NCBI GenBank assembly: GCA_013180625.2
Contig: SNVD02013637.1
Coordinates: 17,887-81,886 of the forward strand
DNA length: 64,000 bases
Direction: 5' to 3'
Origin: Boswellia sacra
Taxonomy: Eukaryota > Streptophyta > Magnoliopsida > Sapindales > Burseraceae
In this document: positions 1-9,979 of the stretch, in pieces
Layout of the letters: every line of letters begins with the position of its first letter
Position numbering within the stretch: the first letter of the stretch is position 1
Translations under genes and position numbers: made by a program
The notes under the pieces: generated by a model
Told to the model about the DNA's origin: nothing
Databases searched by the model: none
What the model saw: only the letters and a program-made list of their open reading frames with translations

Positions 1-78
1 AGGAGGTTTTATTACTAGCCGCGTTTCAAGGCTGCATAACTTGTAAGCTTAACTTCTTTCACGTCCTTTTCACTAGAT

Positions 79-480
79 CTAAACAGATATGCGACCTTCT
101 TCTTTCTCGTAGCGTATTGGTTCGATATCCATAATATCGTCAAGATTGGGTAGTAGCAATCCCTCGTGTATACCGGAAAAATACACAAATATGATGGTAG
201 CTGTTACGCATGCAATTCCCTTAGCGAGCGTCTTGTTGGCTAGTTTTCTCTCAGCCTCGTAAGCAACTTTCCATGAGCCATATGGTTCCATCAGGTCATC
301 CATGGTTACTGGTCGCGGTGGGATGTTGTAATTGTCAGGATCGAAGTTTTTTAGGTCAATAGACTGTTTTACATAATCAACTGAACCTGGTTTTGGTGCA
401 GCTGGAGATGACGCTGATGCCATCATTCGGCGTAAGGTCAATCTGCCGAGAGTGGAGGCGGCGAGTCTAGCTGAGGCCAT
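79..480 (-). CDS. Small mitochondrial membrane protein, deltamethrin-resistance (prag01)-like
   Basis: A 133-residue single-exon protein. The N-terminus (MASARLAAS...LGRLTLRRMM) is basic, lacks acidic residues and is rich in Ser and Ala, as expected of a mitochondrial presequence. The core at about residues 55-110 has a PYGSWKVAYEAE motif followed by one hydrophobic segment (about 86-103, IACVTATIIFVYFSG) and a short acidic tail. This order, a [P]xGSWxxxY motif just before one membrane span, resembles the arthropod deltamethrin-resistance/prag01 domain found in small inner-membrane proteins such as Drosophila CG7630, which have been linked to respiratory complexes. That assignment is from memory of the family and is moderately sure. 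The start ATG is the first in frame. The neighbouring SCAF-like gene lies in the same orientation with 0.7 kb between. It could instead be another single-span respiratory-chain accessory subunit. Confidence 0.65.
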   Translation of the reverse strand: MASARLAASTLGRLTLRRMMASASSPAAPKPGSVDYVKQSIDLKNFDPDNYNIPPRPVTMDDLMEPYGSWKVAYEAERKLANKTLAKGIACVTATIIFVYFSGIHEGLLLPNLDDIMDIEPIRYEKEEGRISV

Positions 481-1171
481 CTTTGGATCTGATCGTTTAT
501 AATTTCAACCTAATGATGTGATTGATTTCTAAAGCGACAGCCGCGCTTATTAAGATAGAGAATGAAATAGAACTATGTCCACCGTACTCCAGTGAGGATT
601 CTCGTATATTGACATTCAAAAACAAAATGTGCATGCGCGCGGGCACGAGTCCTTGGCAAGGGCGAAAGCGCAGCTCTTACAGTCACTTCAGCCGGCTCAT
701 AAATGCGCGCAAGAGTACGATTGACGATCGTACTCTCGGAGATTGGCGCGACCTGATCGATGCTATCGACTCTGGAATCCATGGAATTCTAAAAACCAGA
801 TGAGTGAGGCGGCAGAATCTCTCAGATAGTTATCATCCTCAATATCCGTTGTCTGATTTTGAAGATCTATCCTCAAACTAAAAAGTAGGAAATAGTAGTG
901 GAACCCAGAGAGTGAGGATAAGTGCAGATCTTCTACAGCATCGAGCATCCGGTTGATATTCTAGTGACTATCCAACCTTTATTACCTATCATTTATGCTT
1001 GAAAGAATGTCGTCCTTGGTCAGAGTGTGACGAGTTGAGTCAGATTACCCAGTCACACTCCTCACTAGTGGCACCATGAAAGAATGCGATGTTAGATTAA
1101 GCAAATTGTCATGCCAACTCAGTCTTGGCACTCGTCAAGAAAGTAATTCATCTCACTTGTCAAGTCGTCTT
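481..1171. other. Intergenic DNA between two leftward genes
   Basis: This stretch holds the promoter and 5'UTR of the prag01-like gene and the 3'UTR of the SCAF-like gene. The short open frames here have no recognisable domain and overlap one another on both strands. No RNA gene or repeat was seen. Confidence 0.5.
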
Positions 1172-3361
1172 TCAGAATCCCCCATGATGTTGTGACATGT
1201 CACCCATGGTATTAGGATCCATCATATTGGCCTGACTCATGGGAATCATCGGTTGATTGCTCATAAAGTTGATGGGGTTGTTCATAAACATGGCCATTTG
1301 TTGGGGGTCCAACATCTGGGGGACTCCTTGGTGGACAGGATGTATCGGCATGTCGAACATCACGGGATTAGGCTGAATTGGCTGGTAGAACATATTCTGA
1401 GGAGGCATATTCTGCATGAGAGGCATTGGTGGTCGTGGCGGTAAGCCTTGCGCTTGCTGGATCATATTGAGCTGCTGCTCAACCATACTAATTTGGCGCT
1501 CTGTCATGCTCAACTGCTGTTCCAGACTCAAAGGAGAGCCATGCTCAGACTTCTCTGAGTCTTGAGATGACGACTCGCCTTGAGTCTGATTATTCATGGA
1601 GACTAGAGGTCGACCTAGAATGGATGATGGAGCGCTCGTGACGACACCCGGTGGTGGAAACGGGATCAAGCCTTGGCTAAGCGCCACCGGAGGCGGAATG
1701 TTCAGACTCGGAGGCGGCATAGAAAAGGGTTGGATACTCGTCGACACTGGTGGCTGGGGTAGGTGGTTCAACATAGGTATCATGGGTCTAGACACGGCTG
1801 GGCTTGTCTTGGCTTTGTTATCCATCACCGTGGACTGAACCGACTCGCCCTTCGCCTTCCGTTCACGCCTCTCGCGCATCTCTAAACTCATACTATCTTC
1901 ATCGATGACACCTCCCTCCTCGATAGTCTCAAAATCTATTGATTCGTCGACCTTCGAGTAGGGTATAAAGCTTGCCCCCACGCCGGCCTCCCAAAAATCT
2001 TTGAGGTTCTTATACTCTTTGAAACCCTTACCTGGTGCCCATGCCATCTTTATGTGGCTGCCGTTCAGTTTGAGATCCCTAGATTCGTTTAGAGCACGCT
2101 TAGCATCTTGTCTACGATCCATGCAGACGTAAGCGCAGCCTCTCGGCGGTATCAAATCAATGCTATTGATTGTGCCATACTCGCCAAACGCATTAGAGAT
2201 ATCTGCCTCTGTCACCGTCTTTGGTACATGGCCAAGCCATAAAGTTGAGCTACAAACGGTGAGGTGCTTATCTCTGATGTCTGGTAAACACTTACGTTCT
2301 CGTTCAGCGATACGCTCTGCATCTCGCGCCGAGTGTGTAGTGGAGGTTGATTCTTCTGTTTCCAGGTTGTTATCTCTCGATTGGTTGATATTATCTCTGG
2401 ATGCGTATGGCAATTTTGAAGAAGAGGCTGATTTTTGAGTGTGAATTTGATGCCGCTGAGACACTGGAGATCTAGATCGAGATCTACGTTGAGTGACAGG
2501 ATTACTACTGTAATAATGCAAACTTGTATTGTTCGTTCCATCGTTGGGCTCAGCTTGCTGTCTGATAATTCGATTCCATCGCTCCAATACAGGATCTTGG
2601 ATTGGTTGCTGTTGTACACGCACTGGCTCTGGATTATTTCTCTGACTAGATTTATATAACAAGCTATTAGCTTTATCTATTTGTCTTCGTTGTTCCATCT
2701 CTATCTTGCTCAATGTGGAACTCAGTGGAGGCTCAGCCTCTGTGGGTGTTTCATCGCCATCATCATCTTCGTCTTCGTCGTAGTCAAAATCTAGCATATT
2801 TTTGTGGAATTTGAGTTCTCCATTTCTTTGATGTCGAGATAGGCTAGTGTCCGAATACTGCTGAGAGTTGTATTTGGATGTCTGAGGGTGCCTCGTCAGG
2901 TTGCTACTGTCTAAGCTGCTTGGTGATTTGGGGTCAGTCTGATGGGATGGGCTCGCCATCTCAAGTAAAGGTTGGATGACGTGAGAGTTGAACACTCCAT
3001 TTTTCTGCCATAAATTCAAGACTCGCACTATTTTAGATTTGTCCTCTGGTGTGCATCCAGTGAATAGGTTCTCGAATGTAATTCCTATGTTACGAGCAAA
3101 TCGTGATGCATACACATCTCTATCAATCCCGAATTGGTGCCTTGATTGGCGCACTATGGAATCGATGACATACAATCCCGGGACTTTATACTCTGGACTA
3201 CACCTGGCGACAAATTTCTCTACGCTTTGAACGATGTGTTTATAAAATTTAACACCCTTCATGGCGGCTCTCGTTATCTGACCCATTTTGGCTTTCGATA
3301 CTGGAGGCTTCAAGTCGACCAGCGACTGAATTTCATCGTTGAATACCTGGACAATGTCCAT
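1172..3361 (-). CDS. SCAF4/SCAF8-like RNA polymerase II CTD-binding protein
   Basis: A 729-residue intronless protein. Residues 1-137 form a CTD-interacting domain (CID) with strong SCAF4/8 features: KPPVSKAKM, CSPEYKVPGLYVIDSIVRQ, RHQFGID and EDKSKIVRVLNLWQKNGVF. A single RRM follows at about residues 372-440 (STLWLGHVP as RNP2-like strand, GCAYVCMD as RNP1-like), then the SCAF-typical MAWAPGKGFKEYKN...FWE extension. Between them lie an acidic patch (DYDEDEDDDGDE) and a short RS stretch (RRSRSRSP). The tail is rich in Pro, Met and Gln. SCAF4/8 bind phosphorylated Pol II C-terminal repeats and prevent early polyadenylation and termination, so a nuclear co-transcriptional role is inferred. At 729 residues it is much shorter than the vertebrate proteins; the loss is in the long C-terminal tail. 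It is divergent to the IDH3-like gene. Confidence 0.9.
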   Translation of the reverse strand: MDIVQVFNDEIQSLVDLKPPVSKAKMGQITRAAMKGVKFYKHIVQSVEKFVARCSPEYKVPGLYVIDSIVRQSRHQFGIDRDVYASRFARNIGITFENLFTGCTPEDKSKIVRVLNLWQKNGVFNSHVIQPLLEMASPSHQTDPKSPSSLDSSNLTRHPQTSKYNSQQYSDTSLSRHQRNGELKFHKNMLDFDYDEDEDDDGDETPTEAEPPLSSTLSKIEMEQRRQIDKANSLLYKSSQRNNPEPVRVQQQPIQDPVLERWNRIIRQQAEPNDGTNNTSLHYYSSNPVTQRRSRSRSPVSQRHQIHTQKSASSSKLPYASRDNINQSRDNNLETEESTSTTHSARDAERIAERERKCLPDIRDKHLTVCSSTLWLGHVPKTVTEADISNAFGEYGTINSIDLIPPRGCAYVCMDRRQDAKRALNESRDLKLNGSHIKMAWAPGKGFKEYKNLKDFWEAGVGASFIPYSKVDESIDFETIEEGGVIDEDSMSLEMRERRERKAKGESVQSTVMDNKAKTSPAVSRPMIPMLNHLPQPPVSTSIQPFSMPPPSLNIPPPVALSQGLIPFPPPGVVTSAPSSILGRPLVSMNNQTQGESSSQDSEKSEHGSPLSLEQQLSMTERQISMVEQQLNMIQQAQGLPPRPPMPLMQNMPPQNMFYQPIQPNPVMFDMPIHPVHQGVPQMLDPQQMAMFMNNPINFMSNQPMIPMSQANMMDPNTMGDMSQHHGGF

Positions 3362-4635
3362 CTTGCAGATGTGGATTAGAGTATGGGAATTTTAATCCGT
3401 GATGCCTCTGTAGGTATCAAATTCGCAAACAATATGTAAATGATCCCAGTCAAGGAAGCTGGCGTACGTTGGGAGGTATGGCTTTCCAAGAATGTTTGCA
3501 GTCGATGTGCTGGACAAGTGTACGACACAATTCAGGTGGCAGTGAGGAAGAATTTGCTACGCCAATACAATGGTCTTCATGATACGATATCTGTGATGAG
3601 TAACATAGAATAGGTTGCATAATTCATTATTTAGATTTTTCTCAAGTCTCAAGATACGAGTCACCGACAGATAAAGAAGTCTTGCCCGAGATTGTTCGCC
3701 AAATCGAACTCGGTGAGCAGTCGAATTTTGCGAACGAGCCCGCGGCGAACAACAATCCGCTCGGCTAGCGGGAAGACAACAAACCAGGACACAGTGCTGC
3801 GACTGCACTGTGCGAGCATGACTCACGGAGTGCGTCTGTGACTCTGTTCGGATGTGAAGCCGCTTCCAGCGAGGTTGATGCTTCTTCTTCACGGATTCAC
3901 CGAACCTACCGTTGCTCAAGACGCGCCACCGGACTATCCACAGAGTGGTGGTCACCAGGGCTTGGTGCATCTGAGGGATGACCCAGCTTCAGAATTCATC
4001 TCTCCTTATGATAGAAACCTCATAAAGGATATCTAAAGCTGTAATTGTCTGTGTAGACATAGAATGAAAGGTTCAGTCCAATGTTTCGTGTATCTTGATT
4101 GCTAAACTCCGGATTGGATGGGGCAGAACGACTCATTCAAGATGCTGGATGCAGCTTTGGTCAGCATCTCCATCTTCATTAGATGCATGGCAGAAAGAAA
4201 CAGGTAAACTCGATCTGATAGATTCTATACAATAGATACCGACGGAGTTGTTTCAGGCTCCAAATCAGCTATTTATGCAGATATGATTTCCGGCTAGCCC
4301 AGCGATGACCCAGATTAGATGGTGCATGAAGGCACCCTCACGATTGCTTGCATAAAGTCAAATGAAAGATAACAGGAACCTGACGTTCGTCCTTGAGAGT
4401 CTTTTCGCTAAGATATCTAGCCAATATTCAAAGGAGGCTTTCATATCTGAGCGAACGCGGGGAATCGACCCGTTAAATAGCGTTCCACTCGCCGATAGAG
4501 AGAGAGGTCAGCTCGTCACAGCCAGGCCTGACGCGCTCAGTTGTCCCCAACTCACACGCTTTCTATCGCTCTTCTGAAACACTAGTTATCTCTATATTAC
4601 TTCTACAAAGATTTTGTTATTAGCTTAGAAAGTCT
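3362..4635. other. Divergent intergenic region between SCAF-like and IDH3-like genes
   Basis: 1.27 kb that must hold both promoters. I see no TATA box at a suitable place. Open frames at 3557-3970 (-) and 4362-4577 (+) lack domains or family similarity and are treated as chance. No repeat stands out. Confidence 0.45.
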
Positions 4636-5910
4636 ATGAATATGTTTTCTAGGAATTTTCTCATCAAGTTGGACTTAGGCCTCGCAGCTGATATAACGAT
4701 TGATCAATTGAGACGCCTGTCATCGTCTAGCGCTCTTCATACACTCGATACAAATGGAGATTTATCTCCATTCCCACCAACTCATCCAAAGAGAGGTGCG
4801 CCCAAACAGATTAAACCCAAATTTCTTTCAACTAGCCTAGTTAGGGATAATCTTAAGTTGACGACAGTTACCAAGCCCAAAGCGAAGTATGGGGGTCGTT
4901 TCATGGTAACTCTTCTGCCCGGCGACGGGATTGGTCCTGAAATGATGCGCCACGTCAAGACTATTTTCAGAATAGGTGGTATACCGGTAGATTTCGAAGA
5001 GATCAATCTAGACTCGATGAATGAGAACATCGAAAAAGTTGAGGAGGCACTAACATCAATCAAACGGAACGGAGTTGCACTCAAAGGGAATATTGAAACT
5101 CGGGAACACTCGAAATACTTCAAGAGTAGAAATGTCGAGCTTCGAACGCGCCTGAATTTGTATGCGAATGTTGTTCACATAAAGAGTCAGCCAACTATTC
5201 ATACCAGGCACAAGGATATAGATTTATTTTTAATCAGACAAAACACCGAGGGTGAATACTCATCAATCGAACACGAGACCGTACCCGGAGTTGTAGAATG
5301 TCTTAAGGTGGTCACTCGAGAAAAATGTGATCAGATAGCTAGGTATGCATTCAAGTTCGCTGTTGACAATAATCGGAAGAAAATATCTTGCGTTCACAAG
5401 GCCAACATCATGAAGGTTAGCGATGGTCTATTCCTGAATACCGCCCGCGAAGTATCCAAGGAATTTCCCCAAATTGAATTCGAGGATATTATCATAGACA
5501 ATTGTAGCATGCAACTAGTTTCGAACCCGTGGCAGTTTGATGTACTCCTTCTGCCTAATCTTTACGGCGCAGTTCTCACCAACATCGCTTGCGGTCTAGT
5601 TGGGGGACCTGGTTTAACATCTGGAGCTAATTATGGTGATGAGTACGCCGTTTTCGAGACAGGTGCCCGCAGCACAGGAAAAGCTATGACCGGAAAGAAC
5701 ATTGCAAATCCAATAGCAGTGATCAACGCAAGCGCAGATTTGTTACAATATCTTAGATTGGACGAGCATGCAGCGGTTATTAGGAAAGCCATCGACAAGG
5801 CTTTGAATGAAGCCAGAGTACATACACCTGATCTGAAGGGACAATATACAACAAATGATGTTGTCAATTTCATCATCGACGACATCCGGCAGCAGATGAA
5901 TCTTAACTAG
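4636..5910 (+). CDS. IDH3G: Isocitrate dehydrogenase [NAD] subunit gamma-like, mitochondrial
   Basis: A 424-residue intronless protein of the isocitrate/isopropylmalate dehydrogenase family. Residues 1 to about 85 form a Ser/Lys-rich presequence-like leader. The fold then starts at AKYGGR..VTLLPGDGIGPE and runs to the end. Gamma-type signatures are PVDFEE, VALKGNIET, NTEGEYSSIEHE, VHKANIMKVSDGLF, DNCSMQLVSNPWQFD and GLVGGPGLTSGANYG. A few positions (IIDNC, AVFETGAR) resemble the beta subunit, but the VALKGNIET segment argues for gamma. In animals the gamma and beta subunits are regulatory partners of the catalytic alpha subunit in the mitochondrial matrix; the enzyme converts isocitrate to 2-oxoglutarate with NAD+ in the TCA cycle. 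The first in-frame ATG was used. An ATTAAA at about 5931-5936 may serve polyadenylation. Confidence 0.9.
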   Translation: MNMFSRNFLIKLDLGLAADITIDQLRRLSSSSALHTLDTNGDLSPFPPTHPKRGAPKQIKPKFLSTSLVRDNLKLTTVTKPKAKYGGRFMVTLLPGDGIGPEMMRHVKTIFRIGGIPVDFEEINLDSMNENIEKVEEALTSIKRNGVALKGNIETREHSKYFKSRNVELRTRLNLYANVVHIKSQPTIHTRHKDIDLFLIRQNTEGEYSSIEHETVPGVVECLKVVTREKCDQIARYAFKFAVDNNRKKISCVHKANIMKVSDGLFLNTAREVSKEFPQIEFEDIIIDNCSMQLVSNPWQFDVLLLPNLYGAVLTNIACGLVGGPGLTSGANYGDEYAVFETGARSTGKAMTGKNIANPIAVINASADLLQYLRLDEHAAVIRKAIDKALNEARVHTPDLKGQYTTNDVVNFIIDDIRQQMNLN

Positions 5911-6518
5911 CAACGTGAAATATTTGAAAAACCATTAAACAAAGTCTCATGAACATCTTGTCATGAGGTCTTTACTCCAAGAAGATCGTTAGTACATTCG
6001 ACATATCAATGGATGATTTTTTTGAAGGTGAACTTATTCTTGTCACCTGCACAACTAAGGCATTGTGGGTTCTTGGTAAGATCTTATACTCTAGTTTCAT
6101 TCGGTTATACATTGAGCGCACATCGATCAAATCATCAAGCCGACGATGTGTTGGTTTGGTTCAGATAGGTGTCAGAGAGGGCGAATCTTCCAGATCAAAG
6201 CATCAGACATACTGCATAAAATGCAGGTTGATCGAAAGCGAAATAACTTTGGGACTAAATTTGTAATGTTTCGTTATCTTTCTCTATTTATTGTTACTTT
6301 TTTAACTTTTCTAAATTGTTACAAATCTGAATTTTATCGACTATCGAAACAGAACTTTCAACTTTATTCTCTGTAAATCTCTTGTCCTTGATGCTTCCTT
6401 AATTGAACTAGACGGTAGTTCCTTAGTTTATACTTGATTTTTGTCTTACTTTGTGGTATTGTTTTTAGTGTAGTTATGTTCCTTATATGTTTGTTGCTGG
6501 TGGTAGTAAGTTACATGA
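5911..6518. other. 3'UTRs of the convergent IDH3-like and Unr genes
   Basis: AT-rich tail-to-tail region. On the minus strand, AATAAA sits at 6368-6363 and again at 6292-6287, both downstream of the Unr stop, so either could be the Unr polyadenylation signal. Short frames here are not supported. Confidence 0.5.
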
Positions 6519-8082
6519 TCATGATTGACTCATTAAGTGATTGTTTAGGTCGTACCTTCGAGAGAAGCTTAAGCCGGCCTCCGGACCCTAGTCAAGAAGA
6601 AAGGTTGCTCAGTGTTAGGTGACTGGCGAGGATGATGGGGTATCGAGGGTCGAATGGGATATTGATAAGATTACTTACCCTTGGCTGACGTAATAGTACA
6701 ACTTTTGGACCTCGTGGTTCCTCATTGATGAATTGCTTCGTCACAGCCTTCTCAGGCCTATATGGCATGGCGCAGTTCATGTCATCTTGTTGGTCATTGT
6801 TTAGATGTATGTTTAGGTCTAATGGCAGGTGAGTGAGAATTTCAGACCATGAATCGTTTTTTGCACTAGGTCTATGCCCATTCCCATTGATGGACGATAG
6901 AAAATTGTTATAACGAATGGAATCATGGTTGCTGGCTTGCTGATGGTTCTGCTGCTCAGAGTTAACATCGCTGTTAAGATCTATCAAAGGATAATCATCC
7001 TCGTTATCCTCAGAAGCCTTGTTAAACAATTGCTGCAGTGCTTTAGCCGAATCGAATGATTTTAACCATGAATATTGTGGATTGTTGGTGGTATTGGTGT
7101 GATTGTTTTGTGATTGTGGCTGTGTTGAGTTTGATAACAATAGATACGATAGAATTGAAGTGCTCATATTATTTTGTTGCGATTGTTGCTGATGATATGA
7201 CGACAGTAGATTATTAGCGCCAATTCCATCAAAAATATTTGTTGGATTACTATTAACTAAACTATGATGATTACTAAAAGTATTCAAGCTATTGTTGCTG
7301 TTCCCACTATTGTTGCTTATTGATTGTTTGTTATCTAATAAATTTGAACGATTTAGAAAGTCATTCAGCGCCGAACTGTTGTTGGAAGTTAATGTGCTCT
7401 CAACTTGAATAGAACCAAATGGTAGTTTTGTTACATTAACCGCAACTTCTTTGCCATTTCTTGTTTGTATATCGAATTCCACACAGTCGTTTGGATTAAG
7501 CTCGTTGAAGATCTTATTGTTGCACCCGGATGAATGAAAGAATATTTCCTTATCACAATCGACACGCTTTATAAAACCAAATCTATCCTTGAGCGTACAG
7601 ACGACACCCTTGTATGAGGGTGCCTGTTGCGGCATGCCCAATTTCAAACATTTTGCTCTTAGGTTACCTTGTTTATCCGTAGAGATATGAAATGTTACTT
7701 CATCTTTGGCCTCTAATTTAGCATTGTTTTCAACATCGCATTCGCTGAATGGCAGAAAGAAGCATTCGCCTCGGTTTTCGTAAACGACCCGGCCCTCACG
7801 ATCGGGTGTGACTTCCAGCGTGATGAAACCCGAGACGCGGTCTTGGCTTAGTTGTTCGTCGAACATGGCTCCTGAGCTAATCTTGATTACGCTACTTGCT
7901 ATAGGTTTACCTGTTTTGCGATCATAAGTCATCTCAAATTCAACTGGATCACCTAACTTGAGATGCTCAACACGGCCAGTATATTGACTATAATGGAAAA
8001 ATAACCTGGCCTGTCTTTCACAGCATTGTATGAATCCATATGAGGAGCACATTTTCTCGATGACTCCAATTTCTCGGGCCAT
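6519..8082 (-). CDS. CSDE1: Shortened CSDE1/Unr cold-shock RNA-binding protein (two exons)
   Basis: Exon 1 is 8082-6679 and ends in CGTCAGCCAAGG before a GTAAGT donor. A 91-bp intron (6678-6588, acceptor TTGACTAG) leads to exon 2 at 6587-6519. The join is in phase and gives 490 residues. Three cold-shock-type domains are visible. The first, about 5-68, has GVIEKMCSSYGFIQCCERQARLFFHYSQ, very close to Unr domain 1. The second, about 83-150, is degenerate. The third, about 155-222, has GFIKRVDCDKEIFFH. A Ser/Asn/Gln-rich linker follows. The splice rebuilds a SUZ-C-like end (LRQPR-GPEAGLSFSRR), where animal Unr has RQPRGPD..GF. Unr binds single-stranded purine-rich RNA and controls mRNA translation and decay in the cytoplasm. 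Animal Unr carries about nine cold-shock units, so this copy has lost most of them but kept both ends. Reading through the donor would give a false 496-residue end. Confidence 0.9.
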
Positions 8083-9780
8083 GATGCTTATTTTAACGGG
8101 TAGTTAGTTCTTACTAATAGTTTGCTAACGATTAGAGAGTAAGTGGTGTGAGTTTGTGTATGTGTTTTTGTGTATGTATGGTGTGTGTGTGTGTTTAAGT
8201 GTGTGTGTATGCGCGGGTGTTTGTGTGTATGTTGTTTTATGAATGTTGCTTACGTTGCTATTGTATGAATGGATCACTCTTGTTGGGTGTGGTGCTGGTG
8301 TTTTCTTGTATGGACTAGTCCCTGATTTCGAGGCCTTATCTTGAGGAAAATCGGAGTGAACTTGTTTAGGGTGGGTATTTGAGGCGCTGGTGAGGGTAGG
8401 CTAGGTGTATTTGTTTCGATGAGTGGATTTAAGTGGAGGTGATTTAGTCAAGGTTGAGCGTATTTGCTGTGATTGGGTGCGATTGTGGTATGTTGTGCCC
8501 CGGTATTTTGCGTAAAGTGCGGCTTCAAGTGCTTGCGCGCAAGTGTGAGTGTGTGCTTACTACTAATATTTTCTGTGACTTGGTATGTGTGTGTGTGTGT
8601 GTTCGTGTTGGTGTGTGTGTGTGTTCGTGTGAGTGTGAGTCTATATTTCTCCTTAGACCGTTCAATAATTTTTTATTTCTTATTATACTCGGTTAGTTTG
8701 CAATTTCTTTTCTAGCGTAACTTTGTGAACATTTGAAGAGGAGATATCAAATGGATTTTTTGGTAGAGTGATGGATATATAATTGGATGTATATATATTT
8801 AATTAGATTTCGCCTAGATGTAAAAATGTGATTTGTGTGTATATATAAATTTTGTGGTTTCTGCTCTGCTGTCCTCTCTCGTTGTCTGGCCGTCTCTCTT
8901 TGGCCTGCTCGTCCTGCGTCCGCCCGGTCGCCCGCTCGCTCGCTCGCTCACTTGCTCGCCGCTGGCTACCGCTGCCCACGATTCGCTCTCGCTAACTTGG
9001 CCGTCCGCGTTCCGCCGCCGCCGCCACCGCCGCCAGTGAGGCTCGAGCGCCGCCGCCTCAGTAAAGCGGAAAATATCCTGGGTTCTCGCAGTTGTTGAAC
9101 GGGCCGCGCGTGCGCGCGCACTGGCTCTGTCTGTCTGGCATCGGCTGTGGTTGCGCGCTGCTTGCCCCAAGGCTGCCAGCGCTCTTGGGCGGCGCGGTTC
9201 TTCCTTGCATGGCTTGTGCGCTGGGATGTTTAGTGGTGTGTAGCCCCCCTGGACTGACAGCAGTGCTGACGCGAAAGCCGACGCAATTGCCAACACCGAC
9301 CAACGGCACCGCTCAAAGGCGAGCCCGAGCCGACTCAAGCAATGGAACGAGCGAGCGCTATGGAGTGCGGCCGGCGGCTGTGCGCAGTAGGCGCAAGGCA
9401 AATTTCCAGGGCCGCGTGCAGTGTGCCCGAAAGCCGCCGCGTGTGAGCTTCCCGGCCACAGCGTCGGCCTGAAAGCAGCGCAATCTCTGTGGCACCGACC
9501 AGCCCGACGGGGACTTGTCGTGGTTGCTGACGCCCGGCCCGCAGAGCAAGTCGGCCGGGGGATGGAAGGCAGTTTAGCCAGCGCGGCGTTCGCGGACTTG
9601 CAGAAGTAGTGACCGATTGCAATGGAATGTCTGCCGGCAACAGAGAGTCACATACGCTGACAGAGTCTCCTCCTCCCGTCCAATGGCGCGCGCCGCACCA
9701 CCAAAGCGCCTCCTCCTTCCATTGGATTGGATTGGCTTGCGCTGTGTTGCGCCCTTTTCGGCGAGGCCCCTCTTGAGCAG
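8083..9780. other. TG-rich DNA followed by a GC-rich, CpG-rich patch
   Basis: From 8083 to about 8820 the plus strand is rich in TG/GT runs. From about 8870 to 9780 the DNA is GC- and CpG-rich, with a GCTC tetranucleotide run at 8934-8949 and a GCC run near 9013. It may be the promoter or first noncoding exon of Unr, but no splice pair could be proven. Many overlapping open frames on both strands reflect a lack of stop codons in GC-rich DNA. Confidence 0.45.
8586..8632. repeat. (GT)n microsatellite
   Basis: Two GT runs separated by TCGTGTTGG. Similar shorter GT runs lie at about 8150-8235. Confidence 0.85.
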
Positions 9781-9783
9781 GTA

Positions 9784-9976
9784 CTGTGTGGTCAAATGAA
9801 AAGTTCATAATTTTCGCGCTTTTTTTCCCGAGTACCGCGCGGCGCTGAGCTCACTCGCGGGACGCGTACGGATCTCGTGCGCTTTCTACGTACGCAACAG
9901 AGGAGGCGTGATTCTGTGCGGGCGAGCCGATTGCCAAAAAAACGCGATTTTTTGAACTTTTCATTTGACCACACAG
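9784..9976. mobile_element. Mariner/Tc1-type MITE (non-autonomous), TA target duplication
   Basis: A perfect inverted repeat joins 9781-9806 (GTACTGTGTGGTCAAATG followed by AAAAGTTC) with its reverse complement at 9954-9979. The similarity continues imperfectly inward through a TTTTCGCGCTTTTTTT-like segment, so each arm is about 40-45 bp. The outermost GTAC is consistent with a TA target-site duplication at 9782-9783 and 9977-9978, giving a 193-bp element with terminal inverted repeats starting CTGTGTGGTC. There is no coding capacity. Size, TA flanks and long terminal repeats fit a Tc1/mariner-derived MITE. The arms are identical over 26 bp, so it looks young or conserved. No second copy is seen in this window. 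Confidence 0.75.
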
Positions 9977-9979
9977 TAC

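Noticed and set aside
3557..3970. 137-codon frame upstream of the SCAF-like gene
   Set aside because: No similarity or domain; odd composition (Arg/His/Ser) and a position that fits promoter DNA.
6592..6678. Read-through C-terminus of Unr ending in LTLSNLSS
   Set aside because: A strong GTAAGT donor and a downstream acceptor give the SUZ-C-like end instead.
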